A DNA stretch of 40,406 bases, taken from an uncultured Hippea sp. (GTDB lineage: Bacteria; Campylobacterota_A; Desulfurellia; JAADFJ01). This document shows positions 8,459 to 16,730 of the stretch, in pieces. A program made the translations under genes and the position numbers. Numbering within the stretch: position 1 is the first letter of the stretch; each line of letters starts with the position of its first letter. The notes beneath the pieces were generated by a model. The model searched no databases. It had not been told where the DNA came from and worked only from the letters and a program-made list of their open reading frames with translations. The stretch lies in NCBI GenBank assembly GCA_913009315.1, contig CAJVZA010000008.1:1-40406 (forward strand). Reading direction: 5' to 3'.

Positions 8459-9421
8459 ATGTCAAATGACAATACAATGTTGAAAAAATTGGAGATTACG
8501 GCTCAAAATTTGCGCAGTAAAATAGCTCTTCTCGTAGAGGGCGATAAGCGAGTTACCCGGGCTGTGCACACAATAATAGAAAAGAAAATAGCCGTTCCCG
8601 TTTTAGTTGGAAAAAGAGCTGTGATAGAGAATGAGTTTTCAAGCAAAGATCTTATGCAATGCGAAATTGCCGATACGGACGAATTAAAAGAGCAGTTTAT
8701 CGAAAAATACAAAAATCGCATCAGAAATTCTCATCACTATTCAGAGAATTCTGCTTATATAGCTGCAATGCTTGTTGAAACCGGATATGCGGCCGGAGCT
8801 GTAGGTGGAGCTGACTGTCCTACTGCAGATATGGCAAGAGCGGCTTTGAAAATTGTCGGAACAGTTAAAAACTCTCCTATGAGCGGAGCATTTTTGATGA
8901 TTTCGGAGGATAAAAAGATAGGCTGCGATGGGGTATTTATATTTTCCGACTGTGCAGTTATGCCAAGACCGACATCTTATCAGTTGGCCTGCATCACGAA
9001 CGACGCAGCTGATCTGGCAAAATCAATAGGTATCGACCCAATTGCGGCTCTGCTTTCTTACTCAACAAATTTAAGCGCCAAAGGAGAAGAGGTTGACCGC
9101 ATCAGAGATGCACTGAAGTTTCTCAAAACAAGTAAATTTACTGTGGATGGAGAGATGCAGCTTGATGCAGCCATAGTTCCTAAGGTTGCAGAGAAGAAAT
9201 ATCCCGAAAGCAGCGTAGCCGGAAATGCAAATATTCTGATATTTCCCGATTTAAACAGCGGAAATATAGGATATAAGCTGGCTGAGAGAATAGGCAAAAT
9301 GAAGGCTATCGGGCCGCTTTTTCTCGGTATAAAAAAGCCGTTCAATGATCTTTCGAGAGGCTGTTCAAGCAGTGATATTGTGAATTTAGTTGCCGTAACT
9401 TCAGTTATGTCATGCCATTAA
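8459..9421 (+). CDS. pta: Phosphate acetyl/acyltransferase
   Basis: 320 residues of the PTA_PTB family, converting acetyl-CoA plus phosphate to acetyl-phosphate plus CoA (or the reverse for acetate assimilation). The C-terminal half carries Pta hallmarks: 'SDCAVMPRPTSYQLACI', 'VDGEMQLDAAIVPKVA', 'AGNANILIFPDLNSGNIGYKL' and 'IGPLFLGIKKPFNDLSRG'. Length matches short Pta enzymes without regulatory domains. AGAGGA lies about 9 nt before the ATG at 8459; a TTG at 8438 in frame is less likely. No ackA is nearby, so the acetate kinase partner is elsewhere or absent. A phosphobutyryltransferase role is a less likely alternative. Confidence 0.85.
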   Translation: MSNDNTMLKKLEITAQNLRSKIALLVEGDKRVTRAVHTIIEKKIAVPVLVGKRAVIENEFSSKDLMQCEIADTDELKEQFIEKYKNRIRNSHHYSENSAYIAAMLVETGYAAGAVGGADCPTADMARAALKIVGTVKNSPMSGAFLMISEDKKIGCDGVFIFSDCAVMPRPTSYQLACITNDAADLAKSIGIDPIAALLSYSTNLSAKGEEVDRIRDALKFLKTSKFTVDGEMQLDAAIVPKVAEKKYPESSVAGNANILIFPDLNSGNIGYKLAERIGKMKAIGPLFLGIKKPFNDLSRGCSSSDIVNLVAVTSVMSCH

Positions 9422-9577
9422 AAAGTCTTTAACTGTCAACTTTCCTGCCTCAGCTGCAGAAAAACTGATACGGCAGGGTTAATTTATCATTTTTCCTCTC
9501 CAAAAATCGGCGTAATTGTGCATCAACGAAATTGAATATTTTACGATAGAGTAAGTCCGAAAGAATGAGTAAAATCG

Positions 9578-9664
9578 CTGCTTCATAAAAGCGCTCGTTC
9601 ATGGCGGGCCGATTGAATAAAACTTCAGTAAGTCTTCAATATTCCGATGACTTTTATGAAGCAG
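9578..9664. repeat. 14-bp perfect inverted repeat, 87-bp element between convergent genes
   Basis: CTGCTTCATAAAAG at 9578-9591 is exactly complementary to CTTTTATGAAGCAG at 9651-9664. Between them is a smaller ATTGAA/TTCAAT pair. It sits in the 3'-3' gap between pta and the sensor gene. No T-run marks it as an ordinary intrinsic terminator. It could be a bidirectional RNA hairpin or a MITE-like insertion. Confidence 0.55.
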
Positions 9665-9667
9665 ATG

Positions 9668-12487
9668 CTATGTCAACTTCTTTCCGGCACTCCTCATTAT
9701 CCTCATTTTCTTTTCAGTATCATACAGCGGGTGTTGATTTTCCGGAAAATCTGAGCTTGTCAAATGAAATTTTATCTCCGTTCTTTCGAGTGTTTCTATT
9801 ATTTCAGCGCTGATTTTCTCAATACTATCTTCTTCTATATCTTCTTTGAGTATAATAAATGCAAATGAATCGCCCCCGTGTCTTGCAAGATTTCTAAATC
9901 CGTATTTCGTTTGTATTTTATCCAGGCTATCAACCATGTCTCTTATTGCTTTATCACCTGCGGCTGTACCCTTCTCACGGTTTATCCCCCCAAGATTCAT
10001 TAGATCAATTAAAAAAAGTCTAAATGGACGATTTTCTTTCTTAAAAACAGCTACTCCGCTTTGAAAACCTTCGGGCCGAAGTAGTCCTGTTCTGTAATCA
10101 ATATAAAAATAAATATCGCGCCAGATATCAAGCTCAGGATATGTAACCTGTGCTTTAGAATATGTATTTTCATATTTTTCTGCATACCTTCTCAATTCAT
10201 CGAAATGATCTATCGCAGCGGCCGCTATTTCAGGATCAAGCTGTTTCCCCTGTCCCTGTATAATCAGCTGCCGTGTCTGCTCGTCGCTAAAAGGGCCGCG
10301 ATAGGGTCTTGTTGTCAAAACGGCGTCTATTACATCAGCAACCGAAATTATGCGTGCCAGATACGGAATATCGGTACCTTTAAGTCCGTCGGGATAACCG
10401 TTGCCATCCCATCTTTCATGATGGCCTCTTATAATTGGAACCAAAGATTCAAAATGTCTTACAGATTTAATAAGGTTTGCCGAAATAACAGGATGAAGTT
10501 GTATTATGCGGTACTCTTCCCGTGTCAGCTTTTCGGGTTTGAGCAGTATCATGTCAGGTATTCCCATCTTTCCAATATCATGAAAGAGGGCAGCCGTTTT
10601 AAGTGCATCAATCTCTGATGTACCTAAACCGCAAATTTTGCCCAAAAATTCTGAGTATGATGCAACCCTCTCGCTGTGGCCCCGAGTATATGAATCGCGT
10701 ATTTCCATTGATGATATCAAAAGCTTTGTCAATTGAGTATCTATCGAACTAAGAAGCGATTCATTGGCTTTTATTATGTCATAATTGATCAGCTCAAGCA
10801 AAACATTCTGCGCAACAATCCTCAGGGACAATGATTTTATTTCAAGATCTTCGGAGTTTTTGTAAAAAGAACCTAACACGCCGTAGTATCTTTCTTCGGT
10901 TTTTAGTGATTCTGCAAGCAGAAGCAGATTCTTTTCTTTAAATGTAAACGGCATGCACTCTCTAATCTTCTTTTTTTTCATATTGATAAAAAGTGCGGCG
11001 TATCCTGCCGTATCAACAGTTTTTCCTAAACTATCCAAATCAATCGGATGATTCAGATTACTGATATGAAGCAGATCATCGGCTTTATCATAAAAAAACA
11101 TGGTGTCTGCATCAAGTGCAGCTTTTGCCCTGTTAAGAATCAGCTGCATTGTAGTTTCTCTATTGCTTACCCTCCCACTTCTGCATATATCTGCAGCCAA
11201 TTTTCTTATTCTTTCTTTAAAATCCTGTAATCTTTTTATGCTTTTTTCTTTTTCATATAGGTTTATAATAATTTGCCCAAAAAGCTCAAATTTTTGTATG
11301 TCTTCTTTTGTAAACCGGTAATTTGTAAAACAATTTGCAGAAAATTGACCGAAATAGTTTCCCGATTCATCATAAAGCGGCATTCCCATAAATCCGCGCA
11401 AGCCTGCATTTTTCCACTCTTTGTGTGCATCTGGATATTTTTCATAACGATTGATTACTATAGTTTTTCTTTCAGCCTTTGCCTGACCAGCGGCATGTTG
11501 ATCCATGGTAATCCAATACTTTTTATCCAGCGGATTAATAAATTGATATTTCGGTCGCATATAGTAATATTTATAAACCAGAAATCCTTGATTATTTATT
11601 TGTGACATTCCGACTGTATCTGCATTTATCACCTTAGACATTATCTCTAATGTTTTATTCGGATCAAATGTGCTCATTTTTGATAAAAGCAAAGCAAGAT
11701 CCAATGTCTGCATAACATTATTCTTATCCTGTTTGTGAAATCTGGCGAAGACAATAACAATAATAATCGATAAAATAAATAGTAAAACAAGGAGCATAAG
11801 CATTTTTGAAAGAACGGCATCTACATCGTGAGTATTTTGTCTATACGCTTCGGATGATTGGGTGTTAAGTCGTCGAAGAATTTTGTTTTTTAAAACTTCT
11901 GCCTGCGCAACAACAGACGCTGAAATATGAGCAATCTGCTCAGCATCATTAACATCATTTGACAATATGCGTTTGTTTTCGGAAGGAATATTTTCTGCAG
12001 CGATAGCATCCTTTAAGTCACTTATTTTTTTATATGTCAAAAAACCGTGATTTGTCGTAAAACCACGATAATTTTTGATAACATTGAATATTGTCCGATT
12101 GTTATTTTTTATGTAATTACCGATATCATTTCTTAATTTTTTTACAGCATTATAATAATTTTGACGCAGCATCTCAATTTGATTAATTTTCTCTCCAAGC
12201 AGATTAAGATTACTTTTAAGCTGTGTATCGCTTATGCGATTTTCTAACAAGCTAATCAGTTCCGTAAGCTCTTTTTTCTTGCTGTCATTATCGATAAAAA
12301 TATCAGTGTATGTCTGCTGTTTGGTAAAAAGTTTATTGTCATGTTGTTCGATGAAGCGATTATTAAGTTTGCCAATAGAGATTAGATCATAAATTATGCT
12401 GACAAAGCCTATCAGGATTGAAACAGAAAAAAGAGCAATAACAAACATTCTAAACAGCTTTTTATTCAAAAAATTATGGCTTTGCAT
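9668..12487 (-). CDS. Membrane sensor with GAF, HD-GYP and degenerate GGDEF domains
   Basis: 939 residues from the ATG at 12487; a longer frame runs through the divergent LUD gene and is rejected. Order: TM helix (about 12-34), helical periplasmic sensor region, TM helix (about 229-250), two GAF-like regions (about 262-412 and 427-572), HD-GYP domain (about 582-767) with HDIGK at 636-640 and the GYP motif in 'HHERWDGNGYPDGLKG', then a C-terminal GGDEF-like domain. The active-site motif of the last is GGDSF (about 871-875), so diguanylate cyclase activity is doubtful, while the HD-GYP residues look intact. Likely a c-di-GMP phosphodiesterase tuned by periplasmic and cytoplasmic signals. There is no strong ribosome-binding site at this start; an ATG at 12511 is an alternative. 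Confidence 0.88.
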   Translation of the reverse strand: MQSHNFLNKKLFRMFVIALFSVSILIGFVSIIYDLISIGKLNNRFIEQHDNKLFTKQQTYTDIFIDNDSKKKELTELISLLENRISDTQLKSNLNLLGEKINQIEMLRQNYYNAVKKLRNDIGNYIKNNNRTIFNVIKNYRGFTTNHGFLTYKKISDLKDAIAAENIPSENKRILSNDVNDAEQIAHISASVVAQAEVLKNKILRRLNTQSSEAYRQNTHDVDAVLSKMLMLLVLLFILSIIIVIVFARFHKQDKNNVMQTLDLALLLSKMSTFDPNKTLEIMSKVINADTVGMSQINNQGFLVYKYYYMRPKYQFINPLDKKYWITMDQHAAGQAKAERKTIVINRYEKYPDAHKEWKNAGLRGFMGMPLYDESGNYFGQFSANCFTNYRFTKEDIQKFELFGQIIINLYEKEKSIKRLQDFKERIRKLAADICRSGRVSNRETTMQLILNRAKAALDADTMFFYDKADDLLHISNLNHPIDLDSLGKTVDTAGYAALFINMKKKKIRECMPFTFKEKNLLLLAESLKTEERYYGVLGSFYKNSEDLEIKSLSLRIVAQNVLLELINYDIIKANESLLSSIDTQLTKLLISSMEIRDSYTRGHSERVASYSEFLGKICGLGTSEIDALKTAALFHDIGKMGIPDMILLKPEKLTREEYRIIQLHPVISANLIKSVRHFESLVPIIRGHHERWDGNGYPDGLKGTDIPYLARIISVADVIDAVLTTRPYRGPFSDEQTRQLIIQGQGKQLDPEIAAAAIDHFDELRRYAEKYENTYSKAQVTYPELDIWRDIYFYIDYRTGLLRPEGFQSGVAVFKKENRPFRLFLIDLMNLGGINREKGTAAGDKAIRDMVDSLDKIQTKYGFRNLARHGGDSFAFIILKEDIEEDSIEKISAEIIETLERTEIKFHLTSSDFPENQHPLYDTEKKMRIMRSAGKKLT

Positions 12488-12539
12488 TGAAAAGAATGAT
12501 ATTATATGCATCAAATAAATCAAGAGGAGGAGAGAAATT

Positions 12540-13181
12540 ATGCCTGAGAAAACAATATGGAGAAAGAGAGCGGAAACGGTAATCCGAAATCTCAAACTGC
12601 GCGGTATCAACAGTGTATATTTTGAGGATAGCGAGGAGGCGAATGAATTTATTGCAGATGCAATCAAAAAAGGGGCAACTGTCGGTCTCGGAGGTTCTAC
12701 GACCATAATTGAAACAAAACTTATAGATAAGCTGCGCACACTTCCCATCAATCTGTTGGACCGCTACAAAAAGGGAATAACAAAAGAGGAAGTTGACAAA
12801 ATGAGACTCGATTCGCTAACAAGCGATATTTTTATCTCAAGCGCAAATGCAATTACATTATCCGGGCAGATCGTCAGCTGTGACGGTGTCGGCAATCGCG
12901 TTGCAAGCATGCTTTTCGGTCCCCGAAAAGTAATTTTAGAGATAGGTGCGAACAAAATCGTCAATAATTTATCGGAGGCAATAGAGAGGATTCACAATGT
13001 CGCAGCACCTCAAAATGTAATACGTTTCAACGGAAATGCTCCCTGCGGCAAAACTGGAATATGCGATGATGCGCATTGCAGATATCCGGAACGATTTTGC
13101 AATGATTGGGCCATAATAGAAGGACAAAACGATTCTGACAGAATTACAGTTGTTTTTGTGGCAGGGAAGCTTGGATTCTAA
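12540..13181 (+). CDS. LUD-domain (LutC/YkgG-type, former DUF162) protein
   Basis: 213 residues, cytoplasmic. The LUD fold is recognised from 'GATVGLGGSTTIIETKL', 'DIFISSANAITLSGQIVSCDGVGNRVASMLFGPRKVI' and a Cys-bearing tail ('NAPCGKTGICDDAHCRYPERFC'). Relatives include LutC of lactate oxidation and many stand-alone anaerobe proteins. With no lutA/lutB neighbours, a lactate role is only a guess. The start is well supported by AGGAGG 9 nt upstream of the ATG. It is divergent from the HD-GYP sensor, with 52 bases between starts, so the two could share a regulatory region. Confidence 0.82.
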   Translation: MPEKTIWRKRAETVIRNLKLRGINSVYFEDSEEANEFIADAIKKGATVGLGGSTTIIETKLIDKLRTLPINLLDRYKKGITKEEVDKMRLDSLTSDIFISSANAITLSGQIVSCDGVGNRVASMLFGPRKVILEIGANKIVNNLSEAIERIHNVAAPQNVIRFNGNAPCGKTGICDDAHCRYPERFCNDWAIIEGQNDSDRITVVFVAGKLGF

Positions 13182-13449
13182 TGAATTAAAATTATCTCTG
13201 CCAACCCATAAACGATCATCTTGAGAGCCCTAAGTTGTTTTTCCCTGCATTGCAAATCCCGGCAATAGTCCTGCTGCCGCTGCCTGCAATCTGCGTCTTG
13301 CTATGAAGTTATTCAAGAATATAGAACTTGCTGTGAAAAACATGGATTTAGCAATACTACCACATAATTTTCGTTAAATGTATCCAATATCTACCTCAAA
13401 TAATGGAAAAGATTTGCCTCAAAAATAACTTTCTCCCATTACGGCTTTT

Positions 13450-13501
13450 ATTCCAGGATTATCTTCTATCGGATTCGGACTCTCAATCGGATTCCTGGAA
13501 T
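13450..13501. repeat. 9-bp inverted repeat with internal ATCGGATTC direct repeat
   Basis: Arms ATTCCAGGA and TCCTGGAAT are fully complementary with a 34-base loop that contains ATCGGATTC twice. No U-tract follows, so a terminator is not called. It lies about 40 bases upstream of the apgM promoter and could be a regulator site. Confidence 0.45.
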
Positions 13502-13543
13502 TAGCAGAGTCATCCTTAAACTCATCTTACGCATAACGTACTA

Positions 13544-13572
13544 TTGTAATTTTACTATGTTTAGATTACAAT
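13544..13572 (+). promoter_or_regulatory. Sigma70-type promoter upstream of apgM
   Basis: TTGTAA (13544-13549), 17-nt spacer, TACAAT (13567-13572). This leaves a leader of about 70 nt before the apgM ATG. Good visual match with ideal spacing. Confidence 0.5.
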
Positions 13573-13650
13573 ATATTAAAGCTCATATTCCGGAATAATC
13601 AATGAGCATTTAAGATTTTACGGTTAAGTTATAGTGGGGTGTATAAATTA

Positions 13651-14805
13651 ATGAAATATGTTTTGTTTCTCGGCGATGGCATGGCAGACCTGCCTATGAA
13701 AGAGCTGGATGGACTGACTCCGCTTGAATATGCCAAAACGCCTGCCATAGACAGGATTGCGCTGTATGGTGAAGTCGGAATGCTTAAAACCGTTGCAAAA
13801 GGGTTCGAGCCCGGTTCTGACGTCGCAAATCTTACAATTCTCGGTTATGATACAAGACAATTTTACACAGGACGGGCACCGCTTGAGGCTGCCGGCATCG
13901 GGATACAGCTTGGTTCCAATGATGTGGCATACAGATGTAACTTTACGAAGATGGACGGCAAAAGAATGCTTGACTATTCAGCCTGTCATATTAATGATAC
14001 GGCTGCAAAAATTGTTGCGGAGCGGCTTAAAAACGAACTAAACATACCGGGAGTAGAGTTCTATCATGGAACGAGTTATCGCAACATTATTATATGGCAT
14101 AATGGAAAATTGGCGCATTGCACGCCGCCTCATGACATCAGCAACAAACGGTATAGTCCATTTCTGCCTCAGGGTGAGGGCGCCGATTTACTTAAGGAAA
14201 TTATGAACAAAGCCCGCCAAATTATCAAAGAGATGGGCAATTCTGATATAACGGATATTTGGATATGGGGCGGAGGCACAAAACCTCAGCTCGAAAATTT
14301 TAAAAAAAGAAACGGGGTTGGCGGATCCGTTGTCAGTGCAGTGGATCTTGTCAGAGGAATAGGAAAGCTTGCCGGTCTTTATGCTCCCAAGATAGAGGGC
14401 GCGACGGGTGTTATAAACACAAACTATGAAAACAAAGTAAAAAGTGCGCTTTCGCTGCTCCAGAAAAATGATTTCTTGTTTCTCCACTATGAAGCTGCGG
14501 ATGAGGCGGGTCATTCAGGCAATGTTAACGAAAAGGTTCAGGCTATTGAAAACTTTGATCATTTGATTGTTGAACCGGTTATGAATGAGCTTCCATCTTT
14601 TGGAAAATGGCGTGTAGCCGTACTTCCGGACCATGCCACACCCATAAAACAGAGGACGCACAGCAAACAGACCGTTCCTTTTGCTATTTTAGACAGCGAT
14701 ATGCCCAAAAACAGCGGGTGTAATTTTAATGAAAGAGAGATTGAAGAGAAAACTTCGATAACGATTGATATCGGATGGAAATGGATGGGAAAATTTTTGA
14801 GGTAA
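13651..14805 (+). CDS. apgM: Cofactor-independent phosphoglycerate mutase, archaeal (ApgM) type
   Basis: 384 residues of the alkaline-phosphatase superfamily, interconverting 3- and 2-phosphoglycerate. N-terminal 'KYVLFLGDGMADLPMKEL' holds the metal-binding Asp; 'GFEPGSDVANLTILGYD' holds the nucleophilic Ser; 'YTGRAPLEAAGIG', 'HYEAADEAGHSGN' and 'VLPDHATP' supply further metal ligands. Some members of this family have been proposed to act as homoserine kinase, but gluconeogenic neighbours (fbp here; gap, pgk and tpiA further on) favour the mutase role. The ATG at 13651 has GGGG about 11 nt upstream; an in-frame GTG at 13639 overlaps that ribosome-binding site and is rejected. Confidence 0.9.
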   Translation: MKYVLFLGDGMADLPMKELDGLTPLEYAKTPAIDRIALYGEVGMLKTVAKGFEPGSDVANLTILGYDTRQFYTGRAPLEAAGIGIQLGSNDVAYRCNFTKMDGKRMLDYSACHINDTAAKIVAERLKNELNIPGVEFYHGTSYRNIIIWHNGKLAHCTPPHDISNKRYSPFLPQGEGADLLKEIMNKARQIIKEMGNSDITDIWIWGGGTKPQLENFKKRNGVGGSVVSAVDLVRGIGKLAGLYAPKIEGATGVINTNYENKVKSALSLLQKNDFLFLHYEAADEAGHSGNVNEKVQAIENFDHLIVEPVMNELPSFGKWRVAVLPDHATPIKQRTHSKQTVPFAILDSDMPKNSGCNFNEREIEEKTSITIDIGWKWMGKFLR

Positions 14806-14807
14806 AA

Positions 14808-15058
14808 ATGGGGTAAGACCTATTGATCTGCAAAATGTAATAGAAAAAATTTCAGGACAGGAAAGAATACAGCAGATGGCTTATGCCGGTCAGGAGATTG
14901 CATCGGATTTTTCAAAAAAGATAGAGAAAAAAGAACTGAAAAAAAGATTAAGCAGTGTTAATGAAACAGACAGAATTGTTGAGGTATTCAACAGCGGCAA
15001 TAAAGAGAGAAAACAGGAAAAGAAAAAGAAGGATAACCGAATAGATATAATTGCTTGA
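14808..15058 (+). CDS. Small conserved-type hypothetical protein with a disrupted or non-standard start
   Basis: A charged, helical protein of about 80 residues. The frame reads 'VRPIDLQNVIEKISGQERIQ' and then 'MAYAGQEIASDF', ending in a Lys-rich tail, and closes 9 bases before fbp. GAGGT at 14799-14803 precedes an ATG at 14808, but that ATG reads ATG GGG TAA; the coding frame differs by one base across GGGG at 14810-14813. Either one base is missing (sequencing or a real frameshift) or initiation is at a rare codon (ATT 14822, CTG 14828). The first standard start in frame is the ATG at 14876, without a ribosome-binding site. Proteins starting (M)xRPIDLQ are common as small unknowns in anaerobes (from memory). 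Function unknown; the spacing suggests co-transcription with fbp. Confidence 0.5.
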
Positions 15059-15067
15059 GGAGACATA

Positions 15068-15988
15068 ATGGCAAAGCTGATATATTTAATGAGACATCTA
15101 AGAGAATCAGGCACGGACAGGAAGCTGCAGCAATTGATTTTAGAGCTCTCCGAGGCTTCAAAATATATTGCTCATGCTATCAAAACGGGTGAAATGGGAT
15201 ATGCCGGAACAAGCAATCTTTACGGAGAATATCAGCTTACTCTTGATGTGCTTGCAGATAAAATCATCAAGGAAAGGCTTGATCATACCGGATTGGTATC
15301 ATATATGATATCCGAAGAAATGAATGGCGTTACCTCATCGCATAAAAATTCTATGGGTCCTTATTCGGTATGCTACGACCCGTTAGACGGTTCATCTTTA
15401 ATCGATGCAAATCTTTCAATCGGAACTATAATATCGGTAATGCCGGGAAAACAGATACTCCAGCCGGGCAAAAATCAGGTTGCAGCCTTATATTTTCTGT
15501 ATGGTCCGCGGGCTGCACTTATATATACAGTTGGCAACGGCACTCATCTTTTTGTGCTGAATGACGCGTATGAATATATCTTGCAGGAAGAATATATTAC
15601 TCTCAACGGATTCGGCAATACATATGCTCCGGGAGGATTAAAACAGAAATGGACTTCCAAACATGCTATGTTTATACATTATCTTGAAGACAACGGTTAT
15701 AAGTTGAGATACAGCGGAGCATTTGCTGCAGATATCAATCATCTGATAGCAAAAAAAGGCGGAGTTTTTACCTATCCGGCTCTGAAAGATGAAGAAAGCG
15801 GAAAACTGAGACTGCTGTTTGAGCTGTTTCCTATGGCATTTATCATAGAACAGGCGGGAGGAGCTGCTTCAAACGGTACTATGAGAATACTTGATATAGA
15901 ACCATCTGATTTCAGTCAAAGATCCCCAATCTATATCGGTTCAAAAAAAGAGGTGAGGATAGCAGGCAAATACCTGAAAAAGATATAA
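15068..15988 (+). CDS. fbp: Fructose-1,6-bisphosphatase, class I
   Basis: 306 residues. Hydrolyses fructose-1,6-bisphosphate to fructose-6-phosphate, the committed step of gluconeogenesis. Motifs: 'ISEEMNG' (metal-binding Glu pair), DPLDGSS at residues 104-110 (Mg2+/substrate signature), 'RYSGAFAADINHLIAKKGGVFTYPA' and 'PMAFIIEQAGGAASNG'. GAGGAG 6 nt before the ATG gives a clear start. It follows the small hypothetical gene by 9 bases and shares its transcript with apgM. Slightly short compared with typical class I enzymes of about 330 residues. Confidence 0.93.
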   Translation: MAKLIYLMRHLRESGTDRKLQQLILELSEASKYIAHAIKTGEMGYAGTSNLYGEYQLTLDVLADKIIKERLDHTGLVSYMISEEMNGVTSSHKNSMGPYSVCYDPLDGSSLIDANLSIGTIISVMPGKQILQPGKNQVAALYFLYGPRAALIYTVGNGTHLFVLNDAYEYILQEEYITLNGFGNTYAPGGLKQKWTSKHAMFIHYLEDNGYKLRYSGAFAADINHLIAKKGGVFTYPALKDEESGKLRLLFELFPMAFIIEQAGGAASNGTMRILDIEPSDFSQRSPIYIGSKKEVRIAGKYLKKI

Positions 15989-16077
15989 AGAAGTAATTTT
16001 TGGTACTTGAAATGATCTCTTTTCGGTTGATCAAATTCTTAAAAAGTTAGTTGTTCAAATACTAATAAAAATAATAT

Positions 16078-16106
16078 TTGACAAATCTCTCAAATATACT
16101 TAAAAT
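16078..16106 (+). promoter_or_regulatory. Strong sigma70-type promoter of the rplU operon
   Basis: A perfect -35 TTGACA (16078-16083), exactly 17 nt, and -10 TAAAAT (16101-16106). The rplU ATG is at 16141, leaving a leader of about 28 nt with AGAGGTG 6 nt before the start. Nothing resembling a long L21 leader RNA fits in so short a leader. Confidence 0.75.
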
Positions 16107-16140
16107 AATGTTTCTTATAAAAAGATTTAGAGGTGAACTT

Positions 16141-16431
16141 ATGGATAATTATGCAGTTATAGAAAGCGGAAGCAGGCAATATCTTGTAAAGCCGCAGCAG
16201 GTCATAAGAGTAGAGAAGATTGCAGGCGAGGCCGGAAGCAAGGTAGTTTTTGATAATCTGCTCTCAGAGGGCGGCAAAGATGTGACTGTGGAAGCAGAGA
16301 TACAATCTCAGTTGAAGGACAAAAAGATCACTGTTTTTAAAAAGAAAAGAAGAAAAGGATACAAACGAAAGCAGGGTCACAGACAGAATTTAACAGAATT
16401 AATCATAACTAAGATTAGCATAGGAGAATAA
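16141..16431 (+). CDS. rplU: 50S ribosomal protein L21
   Basis: 96 residues. '[24 protein letters not shown]' and the basic C-terminal '[23 protein letters not shown]' are diagnostic. L21 binds 23S rRNA in the large subunit. The start is the ATG at 16141, well placed behind AGAGGTG; an open frame extending back to 16078 runs over the promoter and is rejected. First gene of the long plus-strand operon. Confidence 0.97.
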   Translation: MDNYAVIESGSRQYLVKPQQVIRVEKIAGEAGSKVVFDNLLSEGGKDVTVEAEIQSQLKDKKITVFKKKRRKGYKRKQGHRQNLTELIITKISIGE

Positions 16432-16432
16432 T

Positions 16433-16687
16433 ATGGCTCATAAAAAAGGAATGGGCAGCAGCCGCAACGGAAGAGACAGTGCGGGTAGAAGACTTGGTGT
16501 AAAGGTTGGTGACGGGCAATTAGTTACTGCAGGATCTATTTTGATTAGACAGAGAGGCACTCCTTTCGCGCCTGGAATCAATGTGGGCCGCGGCAAGGAT
16601 GATACGCTTTTTGCTAAAATTACAGGGAAAATTAAGTTTGAGCATAAGGGATATAAAAAACGAGTCTCAGTTTATCAGGTTGCATAA
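16433..16687 (+). CDS. rpmA: 50S ribosomal protein L27
   Basis: 84 residues with the standard [21 protein letters not shown]-terminus, '[21 protein letters not shown]' and a basic C-terminus. The N-terminal tail reaches the peptidyl-transferase centre. It has no cleavable Firmicutes-type N-terminal extension. It starts 1 base after the rplU stop codon, with AGGAG upstream. Confidence 0.98.
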   Translation: MAHKKGMGSSRNGRDSAGRRLGVKVGDGQLVTAGSILIRQRGTPFAPGINVGRGKDDTLFAKITGKIKFEHKGYKKRVSVYQVA

Positions 16688-16730
16688 ATTTGGAGAATGT
16701 TTTTTGAATGCTCATAGTTTTACATAGTCG

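Larger units (their letters stand above)
13182..13650. other. 469-base intergenic region with hairpin and promoter
   Basis: Non-coding between the LUD gene and apgM. Contents seen: a perfect 9-bp inverted repeat ATTCCAGGA (13450-13458) / TCCTGGAAT (13493-13501) enclosing two copies of ATCGGATTC, and a promoter at 13544-13572. A minus-strand frame of about 37 codons near 13230-13340 has no ribosome-binding site and no recognised family. No tRNA or known ncRNA fold is recognised. Confidence 0.4.

Noticed and set aside
12488-12751. N-terminal extension of the HD-GYP sensor by 88 codons
   Set aside because: It runs antisense through the well-supported LUD gene and adds no domain; the sensor's first transmembrane helix lies just after the ATG at 12487.
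13230-13345. Minus-strand ORF of about 37 codons in the intergenic region
   Set aside because: No ribosome-binding site, no recognised family, too short to support.
15989-16140. L21 leader autoregulatory RNA upstream of rplU
   Set aside because: The promoter leaves only about 28 nt of leader, too short for a structured regulatory leader.
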